This document shows, piece after piece, positions 35,386 to 43,035 of a DNA stretch of 64,000 nucleotides. The notes beneath the pieces were generated by a model that saw only the letters and a list, made by a program, of their open reading frames with translations, was not told where the DNA came from and made no database searches. Numbering within the stretch: the stretch's first letter is position 1; each line of letters opens with the position of its first letter. The stretch lies in the NCBI GenBank assembly GCA_913062675.1, contig CAJXWR010000002.1, positions 31,570 through 95,569 on the forward strand, in the 5' to 3' direction. This stretch comes from an uncultured Trueperaceae bacterium (GTDB lineage: Bacteria > Deinococcota > Deinococci > Deinococcales > Trueperaceae). A program made the position numbers and the translations under genes.

Positions 35386-35918
35386 AGGCTCTCGATGCGA
35401 TTCGTGCGCGACGGAGCGTGCGTGCCTACAAGCCGGATGCCGTGCCGGAGGACGTCGTGATGGACGTGTTGGATGCGGCGCGCTGGGCACCGACGAGTGG
35501 GAATGCCCAACCGTGGACGTTCGTGCGCGTGAGGGAGCCGGAAGCACGTTCAGCCTTGATCGCGACGACCTACGGTGGATACGCGCGCACCGCGCCGGAA
35601 CAGGCGTGGCTGCATTCAGCCCCGGAGTTGATTCTCGTTTGCGTGGAGCCGCTGCGGACGATGGCACGCTACGGATCCGATGGTCGGGCCTATGCACGCC
35701 TCGACGTGGCGGCTGCGGTGCAGACGATGTTGATTGCCGCGACGGCGCATGGCCTCGGGAGCGCATGGGTGGGCGGGTTCGATGCGGATGAAGCCCATGC
35801 GGCCCTGCAATTGGCGCCCGATGCGGAACCGTTGGCCATCGTGGCTTTGGGGTGGTCTGCGGAGGACGTTGCGGAGCCTTACCGTTTGCCGCTGACCGAC
35901 GTTTTGCAGGAGCGTTGA
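35382..35918 (+). CDS. Nitroreductase family protein (second of tandem pair)
   Basis: This 178-residue FMN-dependent nitroreductase-fold protein has the FMN phosphate motif ARRSVRAYKPD near residue 8, APTSGNAQPWTFV near 38 and AAVQTMLIAATAHGLGSAWVGG near 115. The start is set at GTG 35382, which overlaps the preceding stop by 4 bp like the other junctions of this operon; GTG 35370 is the alternative. As the last gene of the peptide importer operon it probably acts on an imported compound. The family also includes oxidases of peptide-derived rings, but nothing here proves such a role. Confidence 0.82.
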   Translation: MKALDAIRARRSVRAYKPDAVPEDVVMDVLDAARWAPTSGNAQPWTFVRVREPEARSALIATTYGGYARTAPEQAWLHSAPELILVCVEPLRTMARYGSDGRAYARLDVAAAVQTMLIAATAHGLGSAWVGGFDADEAHAALQLAPDAEPLAIVALGWSAEDVAEPYRLPLTDVLQER

Positions 35919-35923
35919 AACGT

Positions 35924-35955
35924 GTGTGCCGCTCGCCAGGTGGCGAGCGGCACAC
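35924..35955 (+). terminator. Bidirectional hairpin between converging genes
   Basis: A 14-bp perfect stem (GTGTGCCGCTCGCC and complement) with a 4-nt loop lies 6 bp past the nitroreductase stop and 28 bp before the end of the converging peptidase gene. Confidence 0.7.
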
Positions 35956-35982
35956 GGTCGTACCGGTGAGAGAGACGTTCGT

Positions 35983-37704
35983 TCAGCTCAGGACGTCCGC
36001 GACGGCATTGCGGGCAGCGCGCAGCGTGGCGACGATGCGGTTGCGGCCCCGGACGAGTGACGTGACGGCAAAGGCGCGCTCGTGTTCGTCCATGTCCGCC
36101 AACTTGTCGGCGTCTGCGACGTCGGGAAGTGGGGGAATCGTGAGGGCGGGATCATGGTCGAACCGCGGTCGCGTCGTGTAGTCGAGGGGAACGAGTTCGC
36201 GCGAAAGCTTCTTCAAGAGCGCGTTGGCGACGTCCGGATCAACCGTGCCGGCCTCGAGCTTCACGGCCAACTGATCGAGGCTTTCCTTCAGCCCTTGGGC
36301 CGCTTCCTTGGCTGGGGTGAGGTCGAAGTGCGATCCAGCCGCTTGCTGATAGCGGTCGAGGGTTGCGAGGTGTCCCTGGACGGCGTCGCGGAAATCGAGC
36401 GGGAGGTAGCGTGCCGTGGCGTTGCGGTACGCGGCGAGCGCGTAGATGCGGACGTCCTTCTCCAGAATTTCGCGGTCGGCGACTTCTAGGGTGTCGTGCT
36501 CGGTGTGCCAGGCGATGTTGCCGCCACAACCACCGACGCCGTAGTAGCCCTTTTCCTCACGCACGTCGTCGGGCATCGTGGAGAGCAGCATGAAGTAGCC
36601 ACTGAGGCCGAGGTTGTTGAACGAGTAGTCGCCCGCTTGGTGGGCGCGTTCGGCGAACAGGGGCTGGCCGACGGCGTCCTCGATGATGCTTGCCGCGAAG
36701 CGTTCCGTTTCGGCGGTGAGGGAGACATCCTTGTACTCCGTCGCCCAGCGGCATCCGGGGGAGTCGCAGTTGACTTGGGCGACGCAGTGCTCCACGAGGT
36801 CGACGGCGAAGGTGTCGGCGTACCAGGTGCTTCCTGCGTAGCGACCGGTGGAGTGGCCGGGCCACCATGCAATGCGGACGCCTCGCGTCAACTCATCCTT
36901 GCGGGCGTGCAGCAGGCGCGCAAGTTCGAGCAGGGTGGCGTCCCCGGTCGCGTTGTCGCCGACACCGACGTCCCAACTGTCGTAGTGGCCGTGGACGAGG
37001 ACGAAGTCGTCACTGTCCTTGCCGTCGATTCGGACTTCCGGAACGATGCTCTTGAACCAACCCGATTCCATCGTGACGGCGACGGTGACGGATTCACCGC
37101 GTTCTGCCATGGCTTTGAGGGTGTCGCCGTCAGGTCGATTGACGTTGATGGCTGGAATGTTTGGCGCGCCGTTGCGCTCGTCGTGACCAGGGGTGCCCCA
37201 CACGGACGTGCAGGTTCCCCAGTGCGAGTCGGCGCCGGGGTTGATGGCAATGACGGCGGCGGCACCGAGTCGCGCCAGATTGGTGACGGTCGCGGGACTG
37301 GCAAACCCTTCGGTGATGGCGATCTTGCCGGTCACGTCGGTGCGGGCGGCCGCTTTCGCGTCGAAGGTGTCGAACACGTCTTCACTACCAATGGCGAACC
37401 CGGCGGGGACGTAGACGAGCGGCGCGGTGACGCCGTCTTTTGCGTCGGCACACCCTGCGGGCGCTTTGCCGCCAAACGTGACGTCACCTGCGCGGACCTC
37501 GGCGTGGTGGGGAATGGTGAGGAAGATGGAAGCTTCGTGCATGAGGACGGGAATGCCGTGTGCGCGAAGTCGTTCGGCGATCATTTCCGCTGCCGCATTC
37601 ACGTCACGAGGATGGACGCGAGGATGCTGCGCGAAGGTTTCCACGAGTTCCCATGGAACCGTCATGTCAATGGCATCAAGAAGACGACGTTCTGCGTCGG
37701 TCAC
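35983..37704 (-). CDS. M28-type aminopeptidase-like protein with PA domain, altered active site
   Basis: This 573-residue protein has a PA-like insert at about 75-215 and an M28 domain with metal-ligand motifs LVHGHYDSWDVG near 240, GDNATGDATLL, AQVNCDSPGC near 315 and AWHTEHDT near 405. Where M28 enzymes have the catalytic Glu-Glu pair, this protein reads WWPGHSTGRYAGS, so the usual general base is missing or replaced. No signal peptide is visible, so it should act inside the cell. The GTG start follows GGAGGT. An operator matching the importer's lies upstream. Confidence 0.83.
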   Translation of the reverse strand: MTDAERRLLDAIDMTVPWELVETFAQHPRVHPRDVNAAAEMIAERLRAHGIPVLMHEASIFLTIPHHAEVRAGDVTFGGKAPAGCADAKDGVTAPLVYVPAGFAIGSEDVFDTFDAKAAARTDVTGKIAITEGFASPATVTNLARLGAAAVIAINPGADSHWGTCTSVWGTPGHDERNGAPNIPAINVNRPDGDTLKAMAERGESVTVAVTMESGWFKSIVPEVRIDGKDSDDFVLVHGHYDSWDVGVGDNATGDATLLELARLLHARKDELTRGVRIAWWPGHSTGRYAGSTWYADTFAVDLVEHCVAQVNCDSPGCRWATEYKDVSLTAETERFAASIIEDAVGQPLFAERAHQAGDYSFNNLGLSGYFMLLSTMPDDVREEKGYYGVGGCGGNIAWHTEHDTLEVADREILEKDVRIYALAAYRNATARYLPLDFRDAVQGHLATLDRYQQAAGSHFDLTPAKEAAQGLKESLDQLAVKLEAGTVDPDVANALLKKLSRELVPLDYTTRPRFDHDPALTIPPLPDVADADKLADMDEHERAFAVTSLVRGRNRIVATLRAARNAVADVLS

Positions 37705-37720
37705 GAAAAACCTCCAGTGC

Positions 37721-37745
37721 GTTCCGCTTAGCGAAACAGTGTTTT
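37721..37745 (-). promoter_or_regulatory. Shared 25-bp operator-like site B (M28 peptidase)
   Basis: On the minus strand the site contains AAAACACTGTTTCGCTAAG. It is 20 of 25 identical to site A and includes the palindrome AAACA-c-TGTTT. It begins 16 bp before the start codon. A TACAAT -10 candidate at 37756-37761 would put the site just after the transcription start. Confidence 0.62.
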
Positions 37746-37884
37746 ATTCCACTCGATTGTATCACGAATCACGCAATTGTATCTTTTGCCACCTAGGGCG
37801 CCCATCGGGTCAATTGCGCTCTTTCGGCACCCTGATCGGGTGCAACCGAATCCAAGGCGAAATCGGTCATCGAGTCAAGAACCC

Positions 37885-37913
37885 TTGACGACCATACCCC
37901 TTGGGGGTATACG
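37885..37913 (+). promoter_or_regulatory. Promoter of the persulfide operon
   Basis: TTGACG (37885-37890), a 17-bp spacer and TATACG (37908-37913) form a plausible promoter; TACGCT two bases further is an alternative -10. The spacer and -10 are overlapped by the palindrome described next. Confidence 0.6.
37894..37910 (+). promoter_or_regulatory. CsoR/CstR-like operator in the persulfide operon promoter
   Basis: The 17-bp palindrome ATACCCC-ttg-GGGGTAT resembles sites bound by CsoR-family repressors; the CstR branch senses persulfides and controls persulfide dioxygenase and rhodanese genes. It overlaps the promoter, so binding should repress. No CstR gene lies in the window. Confidence 0.65.
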
Positions 37914-37954
37914 CTATGCGCAGAGAAACGCGTCTCAACCGGAAGGAGACCCCC

Positions 37955-39358
37955 GTGTTCTTCAAACACTTCTACGATCCCGACCTCGCCCAAGGCAGCT
38001 ACCTCATCGGTTGCCAAGCCAGCGGAGAAGCCATCGTCGTCGACGCGCGTCGCGACATCGACGTGTACCTCCAGGAAGCCGCCGCTCAAGGCCTCGAAAT
38101 CAAGCACGTCACCGAAACCCACATTCACGCCGACTACCTCTCCGGCAGCCGCGAGCTTGCCGAACGCACCGGCGCAAAACTGTGGCTCAGCGACATGGGC
38201 AACGCCGATTGGAAGTACGCCTTCCCCGGCACGAACCTCTACGACGGTGACGAGATCCAGATGGGTAAGGTCACCCTCCGCGCCGTCCACACCCCCGGCC
38301 ACACCCCCGAGCACCTGTCGTTCCTCGTCATCGACGGAGCGGCCAGCAGCGAACCCGTCATGTACCTCACCGGCGACTTCGTCTTCGTCGGCGACGTCGG
38401 ACGCCCCGACCTGCTCGACGAGGCCGCCGGCGGCATCGACACCCGCTTCGCCGGCGCGAAGGACCTCTTCGCCAGCCTCCGCGACCGCTTCCTCGCCCTC
38501 CCCGACCACGTTCAGGTGTGGCCCGCGCACGGCGCCGGCTCCGCCTGCGGCAAGTCGCTCGGCAGCGTCCCCACCACCACCATCGGCTACGAACGCGCCA
38601 GCTCCTGGTGGGCACACTACGTGCAGGACGGCGACGAGGAAGGATTCACGAAGGAACTCCTCGAAGGCCAACCCGACGCGCCGATGTACTTCGGCCGCAT
38701 GAAGCGCTGGAACAAGGAAGGACCCGCCGTCCTCGGCGAACGCGGTGAACCCAAGCGCCTAGACGGCGCCGACGTCGCGCAGCGCCTCGCCAACGATGAG
38801 ATCCTCTTCCTCGACACGCGCACCAAGGCCGAATGGCACGCGGACGCCGTGCAGGGCGCCCTGTTCATCCCCTTCGGCAACAACTTCGCCACGTACGCCA
38901 GTTACGCCATCGACCCCGAGCGCGACGACCAGGACATCGTCGTCCTCGCCAGCAACCCTGCGCAGGCAGCCCTCATGCGCGACAAGCTCGCCTGGACCGG
39001 CATCGACCGGTTCGCCGGGTACGTCACCGAGCTCGACGCCCTGCCCCGCGCCGCCATTCCCACGGTGACCCCCGGGGAACTCGAACGCGATTCGAACGCC
39101 TGGATCCTCGACACCCGCACCGCCAACGAGCACGCCGTGAGCCACATCGACGGGGCGCACCAGATTCACGCAGGCCGCGTCCGCTGGCAACTCGACGACA
39201 TCCCCCGCGACGCCGCCATCGTCTCGCACTGCGAGGCCGGTGGCCGCACCGCCGTCGCGGCTTCGGTCCTCCGTCATCACGGCTACGGCAACGTCGCCGA
39301 ACTCGACGGCGGCTACGCCGCCTGGCTCGCGCACCGCGAAGCGGTGCCTGCAGACTAA
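37955..39358 (+). CDS. Persulfide dioxygenase fused to two rhodanese domains (CstB/Blh type)
   Basis: Of 467 residues, 1-245 form a metallo-beta-lactamase fold persulfide dioxygenase with THIHADYLSGSRELA near 55, HTPGHTPEHLS near 112, YLTGDFVFVGDVGRPDL and a WPAHGAGSACG loop. Two rhodanese domains follow. The first (about 270-360) has no active-site cysteine (VVLASNPAQAALM in its place); the second (about 370-465) has an intact CEAGGR loop. It oxidises persulfide sulfur to sulfite and moves sulfane sulfur, with thiosulfate as a likely product. GTG 37955 after GGAAGGAG is preferred to the track's start at 37901, which lies in the promoter. Confidence 0.92.
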   Translation: MFFKHFYDPDLAQGSYLIGCQASGEAIVVDARRDIDVYLQEAAAQGLEIKHVTETHIHADYLSGSRELAERTGAKLWLSDMGNADWKYAFPGTNLYDGDEIQMGKVTLRAVHTPGHTPEHLSFLVIDGAASSEPVMYLTGDFVFVGDVGRPDLLDEAAGGIDTRFAGAKDLFASLRDRFLALPDHVQVWPAHGAGSACGKSLGSVPTTTIGYERASSWWAHYVQDGDEEGFTKELLEGQPDAPMYFGRMKRWNKEGPAVLGERGEPKRLDGADVAQRLANDEILFLDTRTKAEWHADAVQGALFIPFGNNFATYASYAIDPERDDQDIVVLASNPAQAALMRDKLAWTGIDRFAGYVTELDALPRAAIPTVTPGELERDSNAWILDTRTANEHAVSHIDGAHQIHAGRVRWQLDDIPRDAAIVSHCEAGGRTAVAASVLRHHGYGNVAELDGGYAAWLAHREAVPAD

Positions 39359-39373
39359 ACCCACGCCCGCGTG

Positions 39374-39406
39374 ACCACGGTCGGACCCTTCCCCTCCGAC
39401 CGTGGT
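39374..39406 (+). terminator. Hairpin after persulfide dioxygenase gene
   Basis: A perfect 12-bp stem (ACCACGGTCGGA and complement) with a 9-nt loop, followed by TTCA. It lies 15 bp past the stop and may lower expression of the following rhodanese and SulP genes. Confidence 0.65.
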
Positions 39407-39465
39407 TTCATGACGTCACCATGTTCGCGTTCCTGCGGAGATTCCGCACCCGACGGAGAGACACC

Positions 39466-39786
39466 ATGATGAACCCCTACGGTTTCGAAGACATCGACCC
39501 CACCGAACTCCAACGCCGCGCCAGCGAAGACGGCGCCACGATCATCGACTGCCGCGAATCGTGGGAGTACGAAATGGGCCACGTGCCCGGCGCGATCCTC
39601 ATCCCCATGGGAGAGATTCCCGGCCGCGTCGACGAGATCCCCGATGGCGCCGTCATCGTCTGCGCTACCGGCAACCGCTCCGGCAACGTCTGCGCCTGGC
39701 TCGCCACGCAAGGCAAGGAGAACGTCGCCAACCTCGACGGCGGCACGCAAGCCTGGATGATGGAGGGTTTCGACGTCGAGCGCTAA
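39466..39786 (+). CDS. Single-domain rhodanese (sulfurtransferase)
   Basis: This 106-residue rhodanese has the domain entry ATIIDCRESWEYEMGHVPGA near residue 25 and an intact active-site loop VCATGNRSGN near 65, where the first Cys carries the persulfide; a second Cys (NVCAW) follows. It starts at ATG 39466 after GGAGAG. It lies in the persulfide operon between the dioxygenase and the sulfate/anion transporter and would deliver or accept sulfane sulfur. Confidence 0.9.
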   Translation: MMNPYGFEDIDPTELQRRASEDGATIIDCRESWEYEMGHVPGAILIPMGEIPGRVDEIPDGAVIVCATGNRSGNVCAWLATQGKENVANLDGGTQAWMMEGFDVER

Positions 39787-39916
39787 CCGCGCCACCACCA
39801 CTCGGCTCGAACGCATCCTCCCCATCACCGGGTGGATCCGCCGCTACGACCGCAAGGACCTGACCGGCGACCTTTCCGCCGGCCTCCTCACCGCCGTTGT
39901 CCTCGTCCCGCAAGGC

Positions 39917-41506
39917 ATGGGTTACGCCCTCCTCGCGGGACTTCCCCCCATCGTGGGCCTCTACGCCGCGACGATCCCCATCCTCCTCTACGCCCTCTTT
40001 GCCTCCTCGCCCCACCTCGCCGTCGGCCCCACGGCCCTCCTGTCACTCCTCACCCTCGCCGGCGTCAGCACGCTCGCCACGCCCGGCAGCCCCGAGTACC
40101 TCACGCTCGCAGCCACCCTGATGCTCCTCGTCGGCATCCTGCAGGCGGCACTCGGGTTCCTGCGCGCCGGCTTCCTTGCCAACTTCCTCTCGCACGCCGT
40201 CATCAGCGGCTTCACCAGCGCCGCAGCCATCATCATCGCGCTCAGTCAACTCCAACACCTCTTCGGCGTCCCCATCCACGGCGAGAACGCCATCGACACG
40301 TTCATCGCCGCCATGCGCGCCGCACCCGATGCGCACATCCCGACGCTCCTCATCGGCCTGTCGGCAACCGCCGTCCTGGCCGCCGGAAAGCGCCTCCCCA
40401 AACGCATTCCCGTACCCCTTCTCGTCATCGTTGCCTCCGGCCTCGCCGTCTGGGGGTTCAACCTCGATGCGCGCGGCGTCGCCATCGTCGGGGACGTCCC
40501 TGCAGGCCTACCCACCCTCGCCGCTCCCAGCCTCGACCTTGCCTCCCTCACGGCGCTCCTCCCCATCGCCCTCACCATCGCCCTCCTCGGCTTCGTCGAG
40601 TCGGTCGCCGTCGGCAGCGCCCTCGCCGCCAAGCACCGCCTCAAGCTCGACGCCAACCGCGAACTCGTCGGCCTCGGCCTCGCCAACGTCGTCGGCGCCT
40701 TCTTCCGCGGCTACCCCGTCACCGGCGGGTTTAGCCGCAGCGCCGTCAACGAACAGGCGGGCGCCCGCACGCCCATCGCCGGCGTCATCACCGCGCTCCT
40801 CATCATCATCGTCCTGCTCTTCCTCACCGACCTGTTCGCCCTCCTTCCCAAGGTCGTGCTCGCCGCCATCGTCATCGTCGCCGTCACCGGCCTCGTCGAC
40901 CTCGAGGAATCCTTCCGCCTGTGGCGCATCAAACGGGCCGACGCAATCACGCTCGCCGTCACCTTCCTCGCCACCCTTACGCTCGGCGTGGAGCTCGGCA
41001 TCCTCATCGGCGTCAGCTACTCCCTCCTCGTCTTCGTCGTGCGCAGCGCCTGGCCGCACCGCGCCGAACTCGGTTGGCTCGAACCCGAGCAGGTGTTCCG
41101 CAACGTCACGAGATACCCCCACGCCATTACCTGGCCCAACGTGTGGATCGCCCGCGTCGACGCCAGCCTCTACTTCGCCAACATGGCCGGCCTCGAACGC
41201 GCCATGCTGAATAACGTCGCCGACCGGCCCGACCTGCGCGCGATCATCCTCGACTTCACCGGCGTGAACGACGTCGACGCCGTCGCCATCGACACCCTCG
41301 AGAACCTCATCGACACGCTCGACGAGGCCGGCATCGCCGTCCACCTCGCAGGCGTGAAGGGACCCGTCCGCGACCTGCTCGCACGTGCGAAGTGGCCCGA
41401 ACGCTACGGGGAGCGCATCCAACACCTCACCGTCTCGCACGCCCTACGCGCCCTCCCCTTCGATCTCGATCCGCCCCTCCCCACCCCCGCCACCAACGGC
41501 ACCTGA
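39917..41506 (+). CDS. SulP-family anion transporter with STAS domain (N-terminus uncertain)
   Basis: This SulP transporter has PPIVGLYAATIPILLYALFASS, a 10-14 helix core with GYPVTGGFSRSAVNEQAGARTP near residue 265, and a C-terminal STAS domain (IILDFTGVNDVDAVAIDTLENL near 440). It probably moves sulfate or another sulfur oxyanion out or in. The only standard start is ATG 39917, but family sequence continues upstream in frame (RILPITGWIRRYDRKDL, LLTAVVLVPQG) for about 45 codons with no ATG, GTG or TTG. ACG 39773, behind GGAGGG, is a possible non-standard start. Confidence 0.87.
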   Translation: MGYALLAGLPPIVGLYAATIPILLYALFASSPHLAVGPTALLSLLTLAGVSTLATPGSPEYLTLAATLMLLVGILQAALGFLRAGFLANFLSHAVISGFTSAAAIIIALSQLQHLFGVPIHGENAIDTFIAAMRAAPDAHIPTLLIGLSATAVLAAGKRLPKRIPVPLLVIVASGLAVWGFNLDARGVAIVGDVPAGLPTLAAPSLDLASLTALLPIALTIALLGFVESVAVGSALAAKHRLKLDANRELVGLGLANVVGAFFRGYPVTGGFSRSAVNEQAGARTPIAGVITALLIIIVLLFLTDLFALLPKVVLAAIVIVAVTGLVDLEESFRLWRIKRADAITLAVTFLATLTLGVELGILIGVSYSLLVFVVRSAWPHRAELGWLEPEQVFRNVTRYPHAITWPNVWIARVDASLYFANMAGLERAMLNNVADRPDLRAIILDFTGVNDVDAVAIDTLENLIDTLDEAGIAVHLAGVKGPVRDLLARAKWPERYGERIQHLTVSHALRALPFDLDPPLPTPATNGT

Positions 41507-41531
41507 CCCCACCACGCCGGCGGTGTACCTT
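41503..41531 (+). promoter_or_regulatory. Promoter of phosphohexomutase gene, leaderless
   Basis: CTGACC (41503-41508), a 17-bp spacer and TACCTT (41526-41531) end 7 nt before ATG 41539. The -35 overlaps the SulP stop codon. Confidence 0.5.
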
Positions 41532-41538
41532 GAGGGGC

Positions 41539-43035
41539 ATGGACGTCCTTCGCTTTGGAACCGACGGTTGGCGCGACCGGATCGGTGAACGTTTCACCGT
41601 CGACAACGTGCGCCGCGCCGCGCACGCGACCGCCCTGCATCTTCTCGAGGCGGGAGGTCGAAGCGTCGTCGTCGCGCGCGACACGCGCTTCGGCGGCGCC
41701 ATGTTCGCTGACGCGGCGGCCAGCACGCTCGCGGCGCACGGACTCGAGGTGCACCTCGCCGAAAACCCGCTCCCGACCCCCGTCACCAGTTTCGCCGTGC
41801 GTCACGTCGGCGCCGACGCGGGTGTGCTCCTCACCGCAAGCCACAACCCGCCCGCCTGGAACGGCTTCAAACTCAAGGGCGCCTACGGGGGGACCGCCAC
41901 GCAAGCCATGTACGACGACGTGGCCGCCAAGTGCAACGCCACACCCGTGAACGCCGTCGCCACGCTCGACGCGCCCACCGCCACCCCCGGCGCCATCCAC
42001 CCCCTCGACGTACGGACCGCCTACTTCGACCACCTCGCGCAGCTGCTCGACCTCGACCTGCTCCGCACCCTCGACGGCACCCTCGTGCACGACGCCATGG
42101 GCGGAGCGGCTGGAGGTTGGATGCGCGCCTTCGCGAAGCATGCCGACCTCGAACTGCACGTTGAGGAGATTCGCGGCGCCCCCGACCCGCTCTTCTACGG
42201 TGCGCACCCCGAACCCATCCCCGAGCACCTCGCCCCCCTCACGAAACGCATGGCGACGAGCAACCACGACGCCTTGCCCCTCCTCGGCGTCGCCACCGAT
42301 GGTGATGGCGACCGGCTCGGCGCCGTCCTGCCCGGCGGGCGGCCGCTCAACGCGCACGAGATCTTCGCGCTTCTGCTCGATCAGCGCATCCGCAACGGCG
42401 CGTCGGGACGCGTCGTGAAGACCTTCACCGTCGCCCGACTGGTCGAACGCCTCGCCAGGCAGCACGGCCTCGACGTGACCGAAACTGCGGTCGGCTTCAA
42501 GTGGCTCGTCGAGGAGATGCTCGCCGGAGACGTGATGATCGCGGGGGAAGAGTCGGGCGGCATCGGTGTACCCGAGCACCTCCCCGAACGCGACGGCATT
42601 GCCAATGGCTTCCTCCTCCTGCAAGCGCTCGCCGAGGTGCACGCGGGTCGGGATGGACCCGACGGCGTGGCGGCAAGCCCAGGACCGAAAGGCGGTCCCC
42701 TCGCCTCGCGGCTCGCCGGCATCGAACGTGAACTGGACTGGCCTCACGCCTACGACCGGGTGGACCTCACGCTGGGTGATGACGCCGCAAAGGCGCGCGT
42801 CCTCGCCGAACTCGACGGCGCGCTCGATACGTTCCTCGGCCGGCCCGTCGAAGCGATCGAGCGTCGCGACGGCGTGAAGGTCAACTTCGCGGATGGCGCC
42901 TGGATCCTGTTCCGCGCGAGCGGCACCGAACCGTTGCTGCGCATTTACTGCGAGGCGCACACGGCAGACGACGTGGATGAACTCCTCGTCGCCGCGCGAC
43001 GCTTCGCGGAAACCGCTGGAGGGCGAACCTCATGA
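41539..43035 (+). CDS. Phosphoglucomutase/phosphomannomutase
   Basis: This 498-residue alpha-D-phosphohexomutase has all four signatures: phosphoserine loop LTASHNPPAWNG near residue 100, metal loop DGDGDRLG near 255, sugar-binding GEESGGIG near 335 and phosphate-binding RASGTEPLLR near 465. It interconverts hexose 1- and 6-phosphates. I start at ATG 41539; the track's start lies inside the SulP gene. Its last codons overlap the next gene (ATGA). Confidence 0.93.
   Translation: MDVLRFGTDGWRDRIGERFTVDNVRRAAHATALHLLEAGGRSVVVARDTRFGGAMFADAAASTLAAHGLEVHLAENPLPTPVTSFAVRHVGADAGVLLTASHNPPAWNGFKLKGAYGGTATQAMYDDVAAKCNATPVNAVATLDAPTATPGAIHPLDVRTAYFDHLAQLLDLDLLRTLDGTLVHDAMGGAAGGWMRAFAKHADLELHVEEIRGAPDPLFYGAHPEPIPEHLAPLTKRMATSNHDALPLLGVATDGDGDRLGAVLPGGRPLNAHEIFALLLDQRIRNGASGRVVKTFTVARLVERLARQHGLDVTETAVGFKWLVEEMLAGDVMIAGEESGGIGVPEHLPERDGIANGFLLLQALAEVHAGRDGPDGVAASPGPKGGPLASRLAGIERELDWPHAYDRVDLTLGDDAAKARVLAELDGALDTFLGRPVEAIERRDGVKVNFADGAWILFRASGTEPLLRIYCEAHTADDVDELLVAARRFAETAGGRTS

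Noticed and set aside
37756-37782. Two copies of GATACAAT 19 bp apart (minus strand) before the M28 peptidase gene
   Set aside because: One copy may hold the -10 box, but no matching copies stand before the other genes of the regulon, so I do not call it an operator.
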